From Argentina anserina (lineage: Eukaryota > Streptophyta > Magnoliopsida > Rosales > Rosaceae), in contig NC_065874.1 in NCBI RefSeq assembly GCF_933775445.1, positions 23,010,501-23,074,500 on the forward strand: 64,000 nucleotides of DNA, read 5' to 3'. The notes below the pieces were generated by a model that saw only the letters and a list, made by a program, of their open reading frames with translations, did no database searches and had not been told where the DNA came from. Positions 12,152 through 22,764 of the stretch are shown here, piece by piece. A program made the translations under genes and the position numbers. Every line of letters starts with the position of its first letter. Position 1 is the stretch's first letter.

Positions 12152-12679
12152 CTACATGCATGTTCAACCAAATTGATCAAATATTCTGATTTGCTTACTT
12201 GTTCAAGAATAATTTCGAGTAATAGATGCACATGTCAATGCATAATTATTCTTTGCCCAACTCCATAATGTTAGGATAATGATTTAAATCACACCATGCA
12301 AAACAGAGTCACAGACACATGATGTGAAACAAATGTCAAAACAAAGATCGTAACTCATACTTAGGTAGAGAATTCAAGGCTGATAATGCCAAGTCACAAC
12401 AAAACTACATATTGTGGTATACAACTTCAACTGCCAAGGCAAGGGCATAGTTCCGAGACTGGAAGTCTGTAATCAAATGTGTTGGTGTCCTGGAGGTTGC
12501 TTTATAGAAACCAAAACACATCATATTTGAGACTCAACACAAAAAAACACAGTTAAAGGCAGGTAGGAAAGCTGGGTCTGCATTATGTTCAAGAAATAAC
12601 TCATAATATTACTGTTTAGGGTAATTCTCCTTATGTGATGTTCTAGTTATATTTATTTTATTGCTGATTTGTTTTGCAG

Positions 12680-14804
12680 ATGAATAATGACCGGGAACAA
12701 GAAGAAGATATTGTTGGAAGTGCACAAGTATCTAGTTCAAGTTCAAGAAAAGAGCGAAAGAGAAAATCTCGTTGTTGGCTATCCTTCACAAGATTGGATG
12801 TGGGTGTGGATGGAGAACAACGTGCAGTGTGCAATAAGTGTGGAGTCGACTATAAGTGTGATCCTCTTACGGGCACTACTAGTATGTTACGTCATCATGA
12901 CATTTGTTACACTTCAGGTAATGTGGCTTCTCCTCGCTCTGCTACACGTTCTTCAAAGTTTCACCCTGAAAAGTTTACAGAATTGTTGATTGAGGCCATT
13001 ATTAAGCATGATTTGCCATTTAGCTTTGTGGAGTATGAAGGAATTAGGGCTGTCTTTGATTATGTGTGTCCTTCACTTAAGCTGCCTTGTAGAAATACTG
13101 TTAAGGCCCATGTTTCGAAACTTTATGAAAGTGAGAAGTCTAAGGTTCAGAATATGTTGAGTTGTGCTAGAGGGAGGATTTGTTTGACTTCTGATTTATG
13201 GAGTTCTCAAACAACTGATGGGTATCTGACACTCACAGCACATTTTCTAGATACTGAATGGAAATTGCACAAGAGGATTCTTAGTTTTTCTTACATGCCT
13301 CCACCTCATAATGGTAGTGCTTTGGCTGAAAAAATCAATTCATTGATATGTGAATGGGAAATTGATAAGAATTTGTTCTCAATTACATTAGATAATGCAT
13401 CTGCAAATGATTCTTTTGTTGAGAAGTTGAGAACTCAGTTGAACTTTAGGGGGCTACTTTTGCTAAATGGGAAATTTTTCCATGTTAGATGTTGTGCTCA
13501 TATCTTGAACTTAATTGTTCAAGATGGATTGAAAGCAATTGATGATTCAGTTGTGAAAGTGCGAGATTGTCTCAAGTACATAAAAGGTTCAATGGCAAGG
13601 AAGCATAGATTTATAGAATGTATTGCACAAGTAGGAATGGGGGGGAGTAAAAGAGCATTGAGACAAGATCTCCCTACGAGGTGGAACTCGACTTATATTA
13701 TGTTGGATAGTGCAATTCATTACCGTCGTGCTTTGATCAACTTTGCATTAATTGATTCTGATTTCAAGTGTTGTCCATCCCCTGATGAATGGGACAAAAT
13801 ACAGACAATTTCTAAGTTTCTTGGATATTTTTATGAGGTCACTTGCTTGTTTTCGGGAACCAAGTATCCTACATCAAACTTGTTTTTTCCCAAAGTGTTT
13901 GTCATCCAACATAACATCCAACTAGCAATGAGACACAGAGATGATTTCATGAGGCGAATGGGAGATGAGATGAATTTGAAGTTTGCAAAATATTGGTCAG
14001 ATTATGGCTTGATCCTTGGTATTGCAATTGTGCTAGATCCTCGGTATAAATTGGATTTTATACAATGGGCCTACAAGAAGCTTTATGGCGAAGAGTCTGA
14101 GGAATTCAAGAAATTCAAGGACACATTAGTTTCCCTATTTGATGTATACATGGAGAGGTGGTCTAACCCTGATGATACTTTAAGGAGTGAGAGTTGCTCT
14201 CAAACTGAAGATGAAGAGAATATTTTGCAGGTAAACACAATTAATAGTCTTGCACATTATGAATTTTCTTTTATTGATACATTATGACTAATTTGCATGT
14301 TTGGTTTATATTGTGAAGGATTTTGATGCCTCTTACAAGAACCGGTCAAGTTCGAGTATGAAAACTGAACTTGACAAGTATCTTGATGATGAAAGGTTAG
14401 ATAGAAGAATGGAGTTAGATGTTCTTTCTTGGTGGAGGATGGAGCAATTTCGGTATCCCATACTTTCCCGTTTAGCTAGTGATGTGCTCACGATTCATGT
14501 GTCTACTGTTGCATCTGAATCTGCATTCAGTATTGCCGGTAGAGTACTTGATCAATACCGTAGCTCATTATTGCCTGAAACCGTCCAAGCCTTGCTATGT
14601 ACTAGAGATTGGTTGTTTGGTAAGAAAGGTAAATTCTCTATCACTTTCTAGCATGTCTTAATTTTTGTGTTAATACTAATTTATATTAATTAATTTTTTC
14701 TTTCTTTTCTTATATTTATTTTAGATGAAGACCAAGTTGATGCAGATGAACTCACTGAAAATGTGTTGGACTTAACAATGGACCGACAAAGCCAAACCAG
14801 TTGA
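12680..14804 (+). CDS. hAT transposase (BED zinc finger, RICESLEEPER/DAYSLEEPER-like)
   Basis: Three coding exons join in frame: 12,680-14,230, 14,319-14,628 and 14,725-14,804 (introns of 88 and 96 bases, GT-AG), giving about 646 residues. The first in-frame ATG at 12,680 directly follows a leader-intron acceptor. Domain order: a BED-type zinc finger (about residues 30-77; C51, C54, H72/H73, C76), then the hAT RNase-H-like catalytic fold with SDLWSS (D172), SITLDNAS (D238) and the CCAHILN motif (271-277), RWNSTY (about 334-339), and the C-terminal hAT dimerisation domain (about 533-614) containing ASESAFS, whose E583 is the likely third acidic residue. Length fits the family. The C-terminal 25 residues are acidic. 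No nonsense codon or frameshift was seen, so it may encode active transposase; domestication is less likely because the matching termini flank it. Confidence 0.9.
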
Positions 14805-15014
14805 AGATCTTGCATTTTTAATTAAATTTAACAAATTCTTATTGCTGTTGTAAAAAATAAGACCAAAGAATATGAGTTTTTTTTTTAGAAAGCAAATAAT
14901 AATAGAGTTTAAGGTACTTGTTTAAAAAAAAACCTAAATGAGAAAAGAACAAATTTACAGAATTGAAAAAAAAAAACAGAGAAATTATAATAAAACAATA
15001 TTGTAAAAAAAAGA

Positions 15015-15168
15015 CCTTAACGGGCTTAACGGGTTCCAACGGGCAACCCGCAAACCCAACGGGTCGAGCCCATTATAACCCGCTAAGCTTAACGGTTTGT
15101 AACGGGTTAAACCCGTTAGGCCCGCGAACCCGGAATAACCCGCCCAACCCGCCCTAATGCCAGGTCTA
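15015..15168 (+). repeat. Right subterminal and terminal repeats of the hAT element
   Basis: Dense AACGGGTT / AACCCG motifs end in GCCCTAATGCCAGGTCTA, the inverted copy of the left terminus. Confidence 0.8.
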
Positions 15169-15505
15169 CTCTCATCTAATGGGTCTTCCCGTTTAAAAAA
15201 AGAAAAAGAAAAAGGAAACTAATCATAAATAAATAGGGTAAATTTTTTCTATAGTATGTGAGATATGGCCAATTGGACACTTTGATACCTAATGTTTCAA
15301 AGAGAACAGTTTGTTACCTAAAATTAGGTTTTTATTTATCGATATTAGACTGTATCTCTTACAGAGTTATTCATTAGTTTTCTATTGAGAACTAGAAGGT
15401 TAGATTGGACTAAATTCAACGAAAATGAAATTTGTTTTTATTTTATTTTGTGATGACAAAAATGGTGTATCAATGAAGATCCAACTCTATGTAGATTGTG
15501 CTTAC

Positions 15506-16421
15506 TAGGGTTGGAAGTTGGTACCAGAAAAATGGTACCGAAACCGTTTGTCCCGTATCGAATTCCGACGGGACGGGATGAATCGGTAAAATTTTCCGAT
15601 ACTACTACCGGAAACATATAATCGAAACGGGTCAGTTTCATTAGATCTGATACTGAATATACCGAACCCTACCGAAACTATAAAAGCTCATATTTTTTTT
15701 GGGGGGGGGGGGGGGGGTTAGGATTCACAAAACCCCATATACCCGAATCCATTTCATCAAAAACTCATCGCTTCCATTCACTTCGCAACTTCATTCTTTC
15801 ACCTCGCGTCTTCGCCTTTCACTCTCAATCATTGACTTCACCATTCACTCTCAATATCAAGTATCAATCGCAGTCTCTCTGAATCTTGATGGGAAAACTG
15901 AAGATAAGCTTTAACTCAATCTCAAATTTTTAACTGAAACTCTAAAAGTATGAATCATATATACAGTTTGGGGTTTGGGTTTTACTTTCTTTGGGTTATG
16001 GTTTCACTTCGTGTTCATTTCAAATCGAAGGAGTTTGAGTTTAGTGTTTACTTTCTTTGTGCAGAAGTATGAATTTGTATAGTGTAAAACTCTCAATTTG
16101 TGCAGAATTATATGCACCTGTAGGAACTGCTCTCAGTTTATATCTTTCAGCTTTGTGAAAGTATGAAATGTGTCAATTGTATTTTTTATATGAATTATGT
16201 TAATGATTGATTATAGTGTAGTGACTGATGCATATGTAGGTCTTGTGAAATTTACGTGTTTGTAACTGAAAAAATACCGAACTGTACCAAACTGAACGGT
16301 ATCGGTTCAATTCGGTATTGAGGTTGAAAATAATAGTACCGAACCGATACCAAAATATAAAATCGGTATGATATCGGTATGAACACAATTTTCGAACCGT
16401 CCTGTACCGGTCCGAGCTCTA
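15506..16421. mobile_element. Non-autonomous hAT-like element
   Basis: The left end TAGGGTTGGAAGTTGGTACC and right end (reverse complement TAGAGCTCGGACCGGTACAGG) share the TAGRGYTSGRA pattern of hAT termini. Both ends carry GGTACCGA/TCGGTA subterminal motifs (15,524-15,680 and 16,275-16,410). Flanking octamers GTGCTTAC and ATGCATAC match at 6 of 8 positions, consistent with a decayed 8-bp target-site duplication. There is no transposase ORF inside; the interior (15,690-16,200) has a G homopolymer at about 15,701-15,717 and AT-rich DNA. Confidence 0.65.
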
Positions 16422-16823
16422 ATGCATACAGTTCACACGACTAGTCGTATGGGCACCATACTGTACTCGTTTGTCCTATTTTCACCACAAATCTCCCGCT
16501 CACACAAAGACAAAATTGACCGGCACCAACACGTCATACGGTTCCATCCAACGGCTACTTTACCCCTTATAGACCTTAACCCCGTCCAACGGTTACATTT
16601 CTGTTCCTCCCCTCCCTAACCACCTCGAACCAATTTTCTAAACCTTCACAACGTTTAGTTTCAGCCACCTTCTCCCTCACCTCCCCCTACAAAACTCCAA
16701 TCTATCTCTCTCTTCACTAACTCACACCAACAATCATTCTCTCCCTTACATTCATTCTTCCTTCACCATCATACGATTCTCCAATCTCCACCACCACAAG
16801 AATCGACACTGCAATTTCCGGCA

Positions 16824-17486
16824 ATGGTGATGCGTAGAATATTGTTTCTAGTTTCTCTGTTGATTCTCTCTTTGTCATGTTTCAATGTGGTTCACTCAGC
16901 CAATGCGCCTGCTACTTCTCCCAGACCCGCAAACAACCCGCCTCCGCCGCATTCTCCCGCGGCTTCTCCGGCGGTTACTCCCGCGGCTTCTCCTCCGCCA
17001 TCCCCTCCAAGCCCTCCGGCTCACTCTCCGCCTGCCGCTTCTCCCGAAACCTCTCCGCCGACTTCATCGAGTCCTCCGGCATCCTCGCCGGCCGTCTCAC
17101 CGGCAACTCCTCCTCCGGCGTCACCCGTTTCTCCAGCAGCTAGCCCGTCGGCAAATGGGCCGGCACCGGTTCAAGCACCGGCCTCCTCTCCGCCGACTGT
17201 GGCCTCTCCCGTTGCGACTCCTGTGAGTACTCCAGAGTCAAGTCCGCCGGTTGCAGAGAGTCCCGAGGTTGCGGCAACGCCTTCGGAGTCTGGCATTCCT
17301 TCTTCTGCAACTCCGTCGGAGTCTCCGGCGATGTTCCCGTCGAGCAGCAGCCCACCAAGTCTGACGCCGGCGGGTCTGTCGCCTGTGGAGGGTCCAGCTA
17401 GTGATGATACGTCGGGTTCGGATTCCAAGTACGGAGTTGGGTTCATTTTGAGTGGGATGTCTATCTGGGTGGCTTTGGCCCTCTAA
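16824..17486 (+). CDS. Classical arabinogalactan protein precursor
   Basis: A single-exon 220-residue protein. Residues 1-26 form a signal peptide (MVMRRILFLVSLLILSLS..., cleavage probably after HSA or nearby). Residues about 27-190 are almost entirely Pro, Ala, Ser and Thr in AP, SP and TP dipeptides, which plants hydroxylate and decorate with arabinogalactan. The C terminus (GSDSKYGVGFILSGMSIWVALAL) is small residues followed by a hydrophobic tail, the signal for a GPI anchor, so the mature proteoglycan should sit on the outer face of the plasma membrane and in the wall. No Lys-rich block, so it is classical rather than Lys-rich. The first ATG was chosen because the signal peptide starts there. 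A CT-rich leader (16,690-16,800) precedes it. The exact paralogue cannot be named. Confidence 0.9.
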   Translation: MVMRRILFLVSLLILSLSCFNVVHSANAPATSPRPANNPPPPHSPAASPAVTPAASPPPSPPSPPAHSPPAASPETSPPTSSSPPASSPAVSPATPPPASPVSPAASPSANGPAPVQAPASSPPTVASPVATPVSTPESSPPVAESPEVAATPSESGIPSSATPSESPAMFPSSSSPPSLTPAGLSPVEGPASDDTSGSDSKYGVGFILSGMSIWVALAL

Positions 17487-19211
17487 ATTCTTTCTCTTAG
17501 ATTTTAACTTCATTATATATAACTTGTATCTTGTCTAGACTATTGTATTTCGAATCACATTTCGTTGAATGATATTCATTTATTCTTATATCTGATATCT
17601 CAATTCTTCAGTTGCACCAAGTCAGTGTGATGATACATATCGTTATATTTTCGGAGCTATACCTGTGTGGTTCATGATCTGACAGACAGTGTGATTCATA
17701 CAACAGTTGTATTCAATACTCAATAGAGGCTCACAGTCTCTTGAACCATATGTTTAGACAACTTAGACATACATGCGTGGTGTGTACAGTGCTTACAAAC
17801 TCTTGTTAGTAGAACATTCTATGTTACACCCGTGAAGCGTTTATTAATGTTTGTTATTGAGGCATACACGCGTGTATTACTGCCTTCTTGCACGCCCTAT
17901 GTGTGTTAACCGACCTCACACTCTCTCTGATATGTGTCATCTTCCTTCTCCTGCTAATTGCTATCTTGTGTTTTAAATATTGCTCAAAAGTGCTTTCTAA
18001 AAAATCTTGCAAAGTACACACCTAAATGTTGCTAATTTATACTGCACAAAATAATAAACGTCTTATCAAAACAGAAATCCTATAGAACATAAATTGCTTA
18101 TCTAATCACCTAAAGGGCTTACACAATGCTAGCTCATGAGACCCATGTACTAGTGTACTACATATGCTAGACTTCTCTGTCTTGGCTTATATTGCAATTA
18201 TCGATCCCTAACCATTGCTCCTCTTTTTCATTGATACATGAACTTTAAAATGTAAAAATAAAAAAATAAAAATGTATATATCCCCCTCCACTGTTTCACA
18301 CGGATGATTCACATCCTATATTTATAAAGGTAAACATAAACACATTACCTTCAGCGTTGTTCCAAGCCTTCCCTTCCTTAAAAGATTTTAGTTCAACCCA
18401 ATTTTTAAGTTCTTTATATATAGATCGATTGACCTTAAACATTCAATCAGGTCGCCGGTTCAATTCAGAATCAAGAGTACGTATAATCTGCCTCATTAAA
18501 TCTTCACTTACTTCTGACGCCGAAGGCATATCACCTTGCATGAATTCTAAGAGGTAGGCTAAGGTAGGCTCACACTATTCTACCACATGGTTGAGATCAA
18601 TTCATTAGGTGATCAAAAATGACACAAACTGCCTAGGAGGGAAGTTGACGTCAAGCATCATCGAGGTGAAACAAATTAACTTGCCTGAGTTCAAGGCCAT
18701 CAACAGATAGTAAAAGAGATCGGTTGGCAAAGATGAGGGAGAAAGATTTGTGTGAATGTGCAACTGTTAGGGTGAGAGTTTGTAGGAGAGTGGATTTCTT
18801 ATGTCAAAGTTTATTTTTATACCCTTTGGGAAAGAACGATTTATATTACATCATTTAATAAATGAAGGGCATTTTCATAATTTTGCAAAGAGCAGTTCCA
18901 CAAGGGCTATTCCCTTAATTTTTTTTTTTGAAAGATCGAAGGGCTATTCCCTTAATTATACCGAGAGTTTTGTAGTTTTTTGATGATGAATTTTTGAACA
19001 TTCATAATTCAATAATTCATAAGTCATGAGCATGATTTCAGTCCCAGGTTGAGAGATCAAATTTGTGGGTGTAGATAACAAATATTATCTGGTCCAGAAG
19101 AGGCGATGAAATAAAGAATAATGGTCACTATTTAGCTCCAATGTTGGAGTCTTCCATCAACTTCCAATTATCTAGTAGTAAGTAGTAATAGACTCAGGTG
19201 TCAAATCTGAG
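17487..19211. other. Intergenic DNA between the AGP and plastid-protein genes
   Basis: The 3' flank of the AGP gene (AT-rich, no single obvious polyadenylation signal) is followed by about 1.6 kb with no coding ORF, RNA gene or repeat boundary recognised. The last 200 bases before 19,212 would hold the promoter of the next gene; no clear TATA box was identified. Confidence 0.5.
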
Positions 19212-21011
19212 ATGTGGTCGTCACTCTCAACGCCATTGTCTTCTTCACCAATAACCCAATTCTACCCAAGGCAACAAATCCACACTACGGGCATTGCCCA
19301 CCACTTAAAGAAGAACTCAGCAGCAACCTCCTCAAATTCTTTGCTTTATGGAGGAAGCCAACATTACACCCTGCACTGCTTTTCAAGGCCCAATCTTTCA
19401 CTGAAGTGTTCCCTCAGTGAAGGAGCAGCAGCAGGCAATAACTTTCCTTCCGACGATTATGAACTATTGGAGGTACTTAAATTCCACTCTTTCTGTGTTG
19501 TTGGTGTCTATTATTTCTTGTCTTGAAGTAATCAGTTTATATATTTTGGCTAGGAGCAGAATAACAAGGGCTTCTGGGGAAAATGGAAGGTATGTAGCTC
19601 TCTTTATCTTTACAATGGGATAGTACTTGTGTTTGATTGCTAAAGAAGTAAAGAATAGGGTAGCTGTAGTACTAAGTGATGCATATTCTTATGTGAATTG
19701 TAATTTGACATGTTAAGAAAGTAAGAAATGCAACTTCAAATCAATGTTGGATGGGTTTCTATTATGCTAAAAATAAAATGAAACTACAAAAATGGAAATA
19801 AATGTTACTATGAGACTGCTCCACCGTTTTTTATAGTAGGATAGTCATATACTATCTGCATCTCTTTCACTCACGCTTCACCTATTTTGCAGGCCAATTC
19901 GGCTGAAATGAGTGCAAAACTTGCAAAACTTGGCTTGGCAGCTGTGCTTGCTTATGGGCTGTTTGATGCAGTTACGTACACCTCCTTTTTTGTGTTTGCA
20001 TTTCTGGGGTATGAGAAAAGTACTGGGCAGAATCCAGCAGCCAATATCAAGGCACTTATAGGGGTAAGAAATGCTCAATCTTTTACTGCAGTTTCGTTTA
20101 TTCTACACTTAAATCAGTTCAACTCAGATGGTATGATCGAGCGCCATTGTTATTTGATATACACATGCCATTTAAGAAATTTGTCCTCCTCAGATGTCAA
20201 CCTGAATTTTTTTGATTGAGTGCAACTGTGTAACTCACATCTGGATTACATAATGACTATGGCATGGTCTTAAATTCTTAATTTAGTCCAAACCAGGAGA
20301 TTCCTGATAAGTTTGAATTGATATTTACATTGCTTGTTACATTAGGCCTCTTCTGGTTCAAGTGCTTGATTCGAATATATACAACACATAATAGAGGTCT
20401 GTTTGGTACAAGTGTCTATTGAATTGCAAGTCTAATGTATCTGTTTTGCAGAGAAGTACAATTGTTAATCCAATTTAAGTCTTTAACCTTGCTGGAACTT
20501 CAAATTGTTTAAAGAAGCAGAGAAGATATTTCAGCAGTTCTGAAAATTATACTTGTTACATTAGATCTTTTATGGTTCAGGTGCTTTATTCCATACCCAG
20601 CACATATCAGAGGTCTGTTTTGGTACAAGTTTTCATTTAATTGCAAGAACAAATTTTAAAGGTTCCGTTTCGCAGAGAAGAAAACTGTTATTAACTTGCT
20701 GGAAATTTAAATCTTGTAAACAAACAAAGAAGTAATTTTTAACAGTTCTGTCAATTTGTGCCTACGTGGATAATGTTTTCTGTCATCTGCAGATTGTTCT
20801 CTTGATGTGGACGGGAAATAATGTCACGAGGCCATTCCGAGTGGCTGGGGCAGCTGCACTGGCACCTCTGATAGATAAAGGACTAAAAAGGATCCAAAAA
20901 CAATTTAAATTTCCTAGTCTGGTTTATGCATTTGCGCTTGTGGTCTCTGTAGTGGCTGCAATATGTTTGACAGTTTTTGGCTTGCTTATCCTCTCAAGAT
21001 GGGGAAAATGA
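19212..21011 (+). CDS. Conserved plastid-targeted membrane protein, function unknown
   Basis: Four coding exons in phase 0: 19,212-19,472, 19,554-19,589, 19,893-20,063 and 20,793-21,011, all with GT-AG borders, encode 228 residues. Residues 1 to about 65 are Ser/Thr-rich and poor in acidic residues, like a chloroplast transit peptide. A short acidic stretch and FWGKWK follow (about 80-99). Two hydrophobic segments are clear: about 112-137 (AAVLAYGLFDAVTYTSFFVFAF) and about 199-223 (VYAFALVVSVVAAICLTVFGLL). Between them lies a soluble-looking NNVTRPFRVAGAAALAPLID segment. The pattern resembles an uncharacterised protein family conserved in plants, but I cannot attach a biochemical role. The long third intron carries an internal duplication. 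The gene looks intact. Confidence 0.8.
20332..20715 (+). repeat. Diverged duplication inside intron 3
   Basis: CTTGTTACATTAG...GGTTCA(A/G)GTGCTT...AGAGGTCTGTTTTGGTACAAGT...TTTGCAGAGAAG occurs at about 20,332-20,480 and again at about 20,554-20,700, offset about 220 bases and moderately diverged. Each copy carries an acceptor-like TTTGCAG or TTTCGCAG. Confidence 0.75.
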
Positions 21012-22764
21012 GTTTGTCAACAGTCTGTGTAATGAAGCTTGTGGAGTTTTAAGTCAGTAGATCCTTATCATCTATTCCAGGGTCGATTACTAGTAATGTA
21101 CAGTTCATAGTGAATCTTGGAGTGGTTAAGAATATTTCTGCGTTGTTTCATTGATGAAACGAAATTAGGGAGTGTGCATTTTCAGCTTTTTACTTCTCCA
21201 AATGATGATTAGCAATCATTTTATCTAATGGTAAGCGCCTTAAGGCAAAATACTACCTTCAGCATTCTGGGACACCATCTGCGGCAAACTATGCACTTAT
21301 ATTACCTGGAAAATCCTTCTTTGTTTTAAATAGATGATGACTGATGAGTAATGGTGCTAGATAGAGATACTTGCGTGACAGTTTGACATATTTGGCAGAG
21401 TTCAGTTTGTTAAGGCCTTCAAGTGGCGTAGACATTTCAGGAAAGGAGGAAGATCAGCCGGAAAACTGGATGTTAGTATTTTTCTTACCCTACAACTTTA
21501 ATGGAAGCTGCATTCCTAATAAAAACAAGCTGTTTTCATTGATTTCCTCTGATACTACCTTGCTACTTGCTGCAAATCTGACTAAACATAGCAGATGGTT
21601 TTGGGAAAACTGGTGTCCTTGTCATCAAACAATCTGGAGTTATACATTTCTGTTTCGTGCGGATCGCAGTTTATAAGTCTGTAAATAACATCTTTTTCGG
21701 GCATGAATGGAAGCTGGTAAGATGTTACATTGATGCTCAGAATGTGCTTAATGCAAGCTCAAGATTAGAATAACTGGGAGGTTCAGGAGCTACCATCAAC
21801 AACAACCAGGGAGGCGCGCAGGGAGCGGTAATGGAAGCACGTAGGGTAAAACAAACACACAAACGACAAATCTCCTGATTGACTTGATCTCTCCAACAAC
21901 AGGAACTGCAAAAGTATAATATCTAATCATTCTTGATGCAAGTCAGAGGTCATGGAAAATGTCAAAATGACATTAACAATTTGTGACCAATAATAGTTTA
22001 AAACATAATGAGTTGACAATTCTTTTCTTCTTAGTACATTTAATTATTAGATACTTAAGAACTAATATGAATCAAGAACCATCATAAAAAAACAACCAGG
22101 ACAATGTCAGACTTAAACTCTTTCACACGAGTTAATTGACTGAAAAATATTGACGTGGTTTAATGAGCTGAGTCTAAGAACATATACAGTAATACAGATT
22201 TTTGGTAACATCGGCATAAATTCCATGAAATTATGATATAGCTAGTCACTACTGATTAGTAAAATAATGAAGTATTCATTGAAATAAAAAAGCTAGCCAA
22301 ATGTCCAGCCCATCGACGTTTTCACATTCCTTGCGTATTGGAAACTTCCTCAGCTAAACTTGTTCTCACCTACTGCCTCTTACAATTTCAGATCTGGTTC
22401 CATAAATTCCATGTCAAATCAGTCTTTCAAGTAAAATATAGATTATCTAATTTGATTCCTTGACTTACATAAGTTTTGCAGGCACAATTAGACTGTTTCA
22501 AGGGACATATGCATGCATGAAGACCCTTGTGCAAGGTTAGTGGCATACCATGACCCAACCGATACTTAGACAAAACAAAATTGGGAGGGACTTGAATTAG
22601 TTGTCTCCAGGTTGGAACCTTCACATTCTATTAAACAAAGTTTGAAATGATCACTATGTAAGAATGAACGTCTCCTCACTTCTCATTCACAAATAGTCTC
22701 TGGATCTTTAAGACATAGAAGTCACAAATTGTTGGGGTCTCAGTCTTCTGCAGTTTTGCTAAAA
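21012..22764. other. Intergenic DNA upstream of the extensin gene
   Basis: 3' flank of the plastid-protein gene followed by AT-rich intergenic DNA. Small ORFs (for example 21,371-21,676 plus and 22,427-22,624 minus) have no recognisable domain. The last several hundred bases should include the extensin promoter; no unambiguous TATA box was picked out. Confidence 0.5.

Larger units (their letters stand above)
10291..12679 (+). promoter_or_regulatory. hAT leader region with candidate 5'UTR intron
   Basis: This stretch carries the likely transposase promoter and 5'UTR. Splice-donor-like sites occur at 10,400 (TTTTG|GTATGAG) and 10,678 (CAAAG|GTAAGA). A strong acceptor, TTTGTTTTGCAG, ends exactly before the transposase ATG at 12,680. 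The inferred leader intron of about 2 kb would hold the antisense host-gene fragments at 11,095-11,580 and 11,945-12,151. Outside these, no coding sequence was recognised. Confidence 0.45.
10110..15168 (+). mobile_element. hAT-superfamily DNA transposon, apparently complete
   Basis: The ends are inverted copies: TAGACCTGGCATT at 10,110 and AATGCCAGGTCTA ending at 15,168. Both subterminal regions are packed with ACCCG/CGGGT motifs (10,128-10,275 and 15,018-15,150), a typical arrangement of transposase-binding repeats in hAT elements. Inside is a single transposase gene (12,680-14,804). Between the left end and the transposase lie antisense fragments of two host genes. The 8-bp flanks are CCGATATG and CTCTCATC, so no target-site duplication is visible. 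Either it has decayed or one end is secondary. Length is about 5.06 kb. Confidence 0.85.

Noticed and set aside
12421..12520. Possible third captured coding stretch on the minus strand in the hAT leader
   Set aside because: An open run is present but I could not tie it to any family, so it is not called.
22427..22624. 65-codon minus-strand ORF ending near a donor-like GTAAGT
   Set aside because: Looks faintly coding but no domain, partner exon or promoter could be found.
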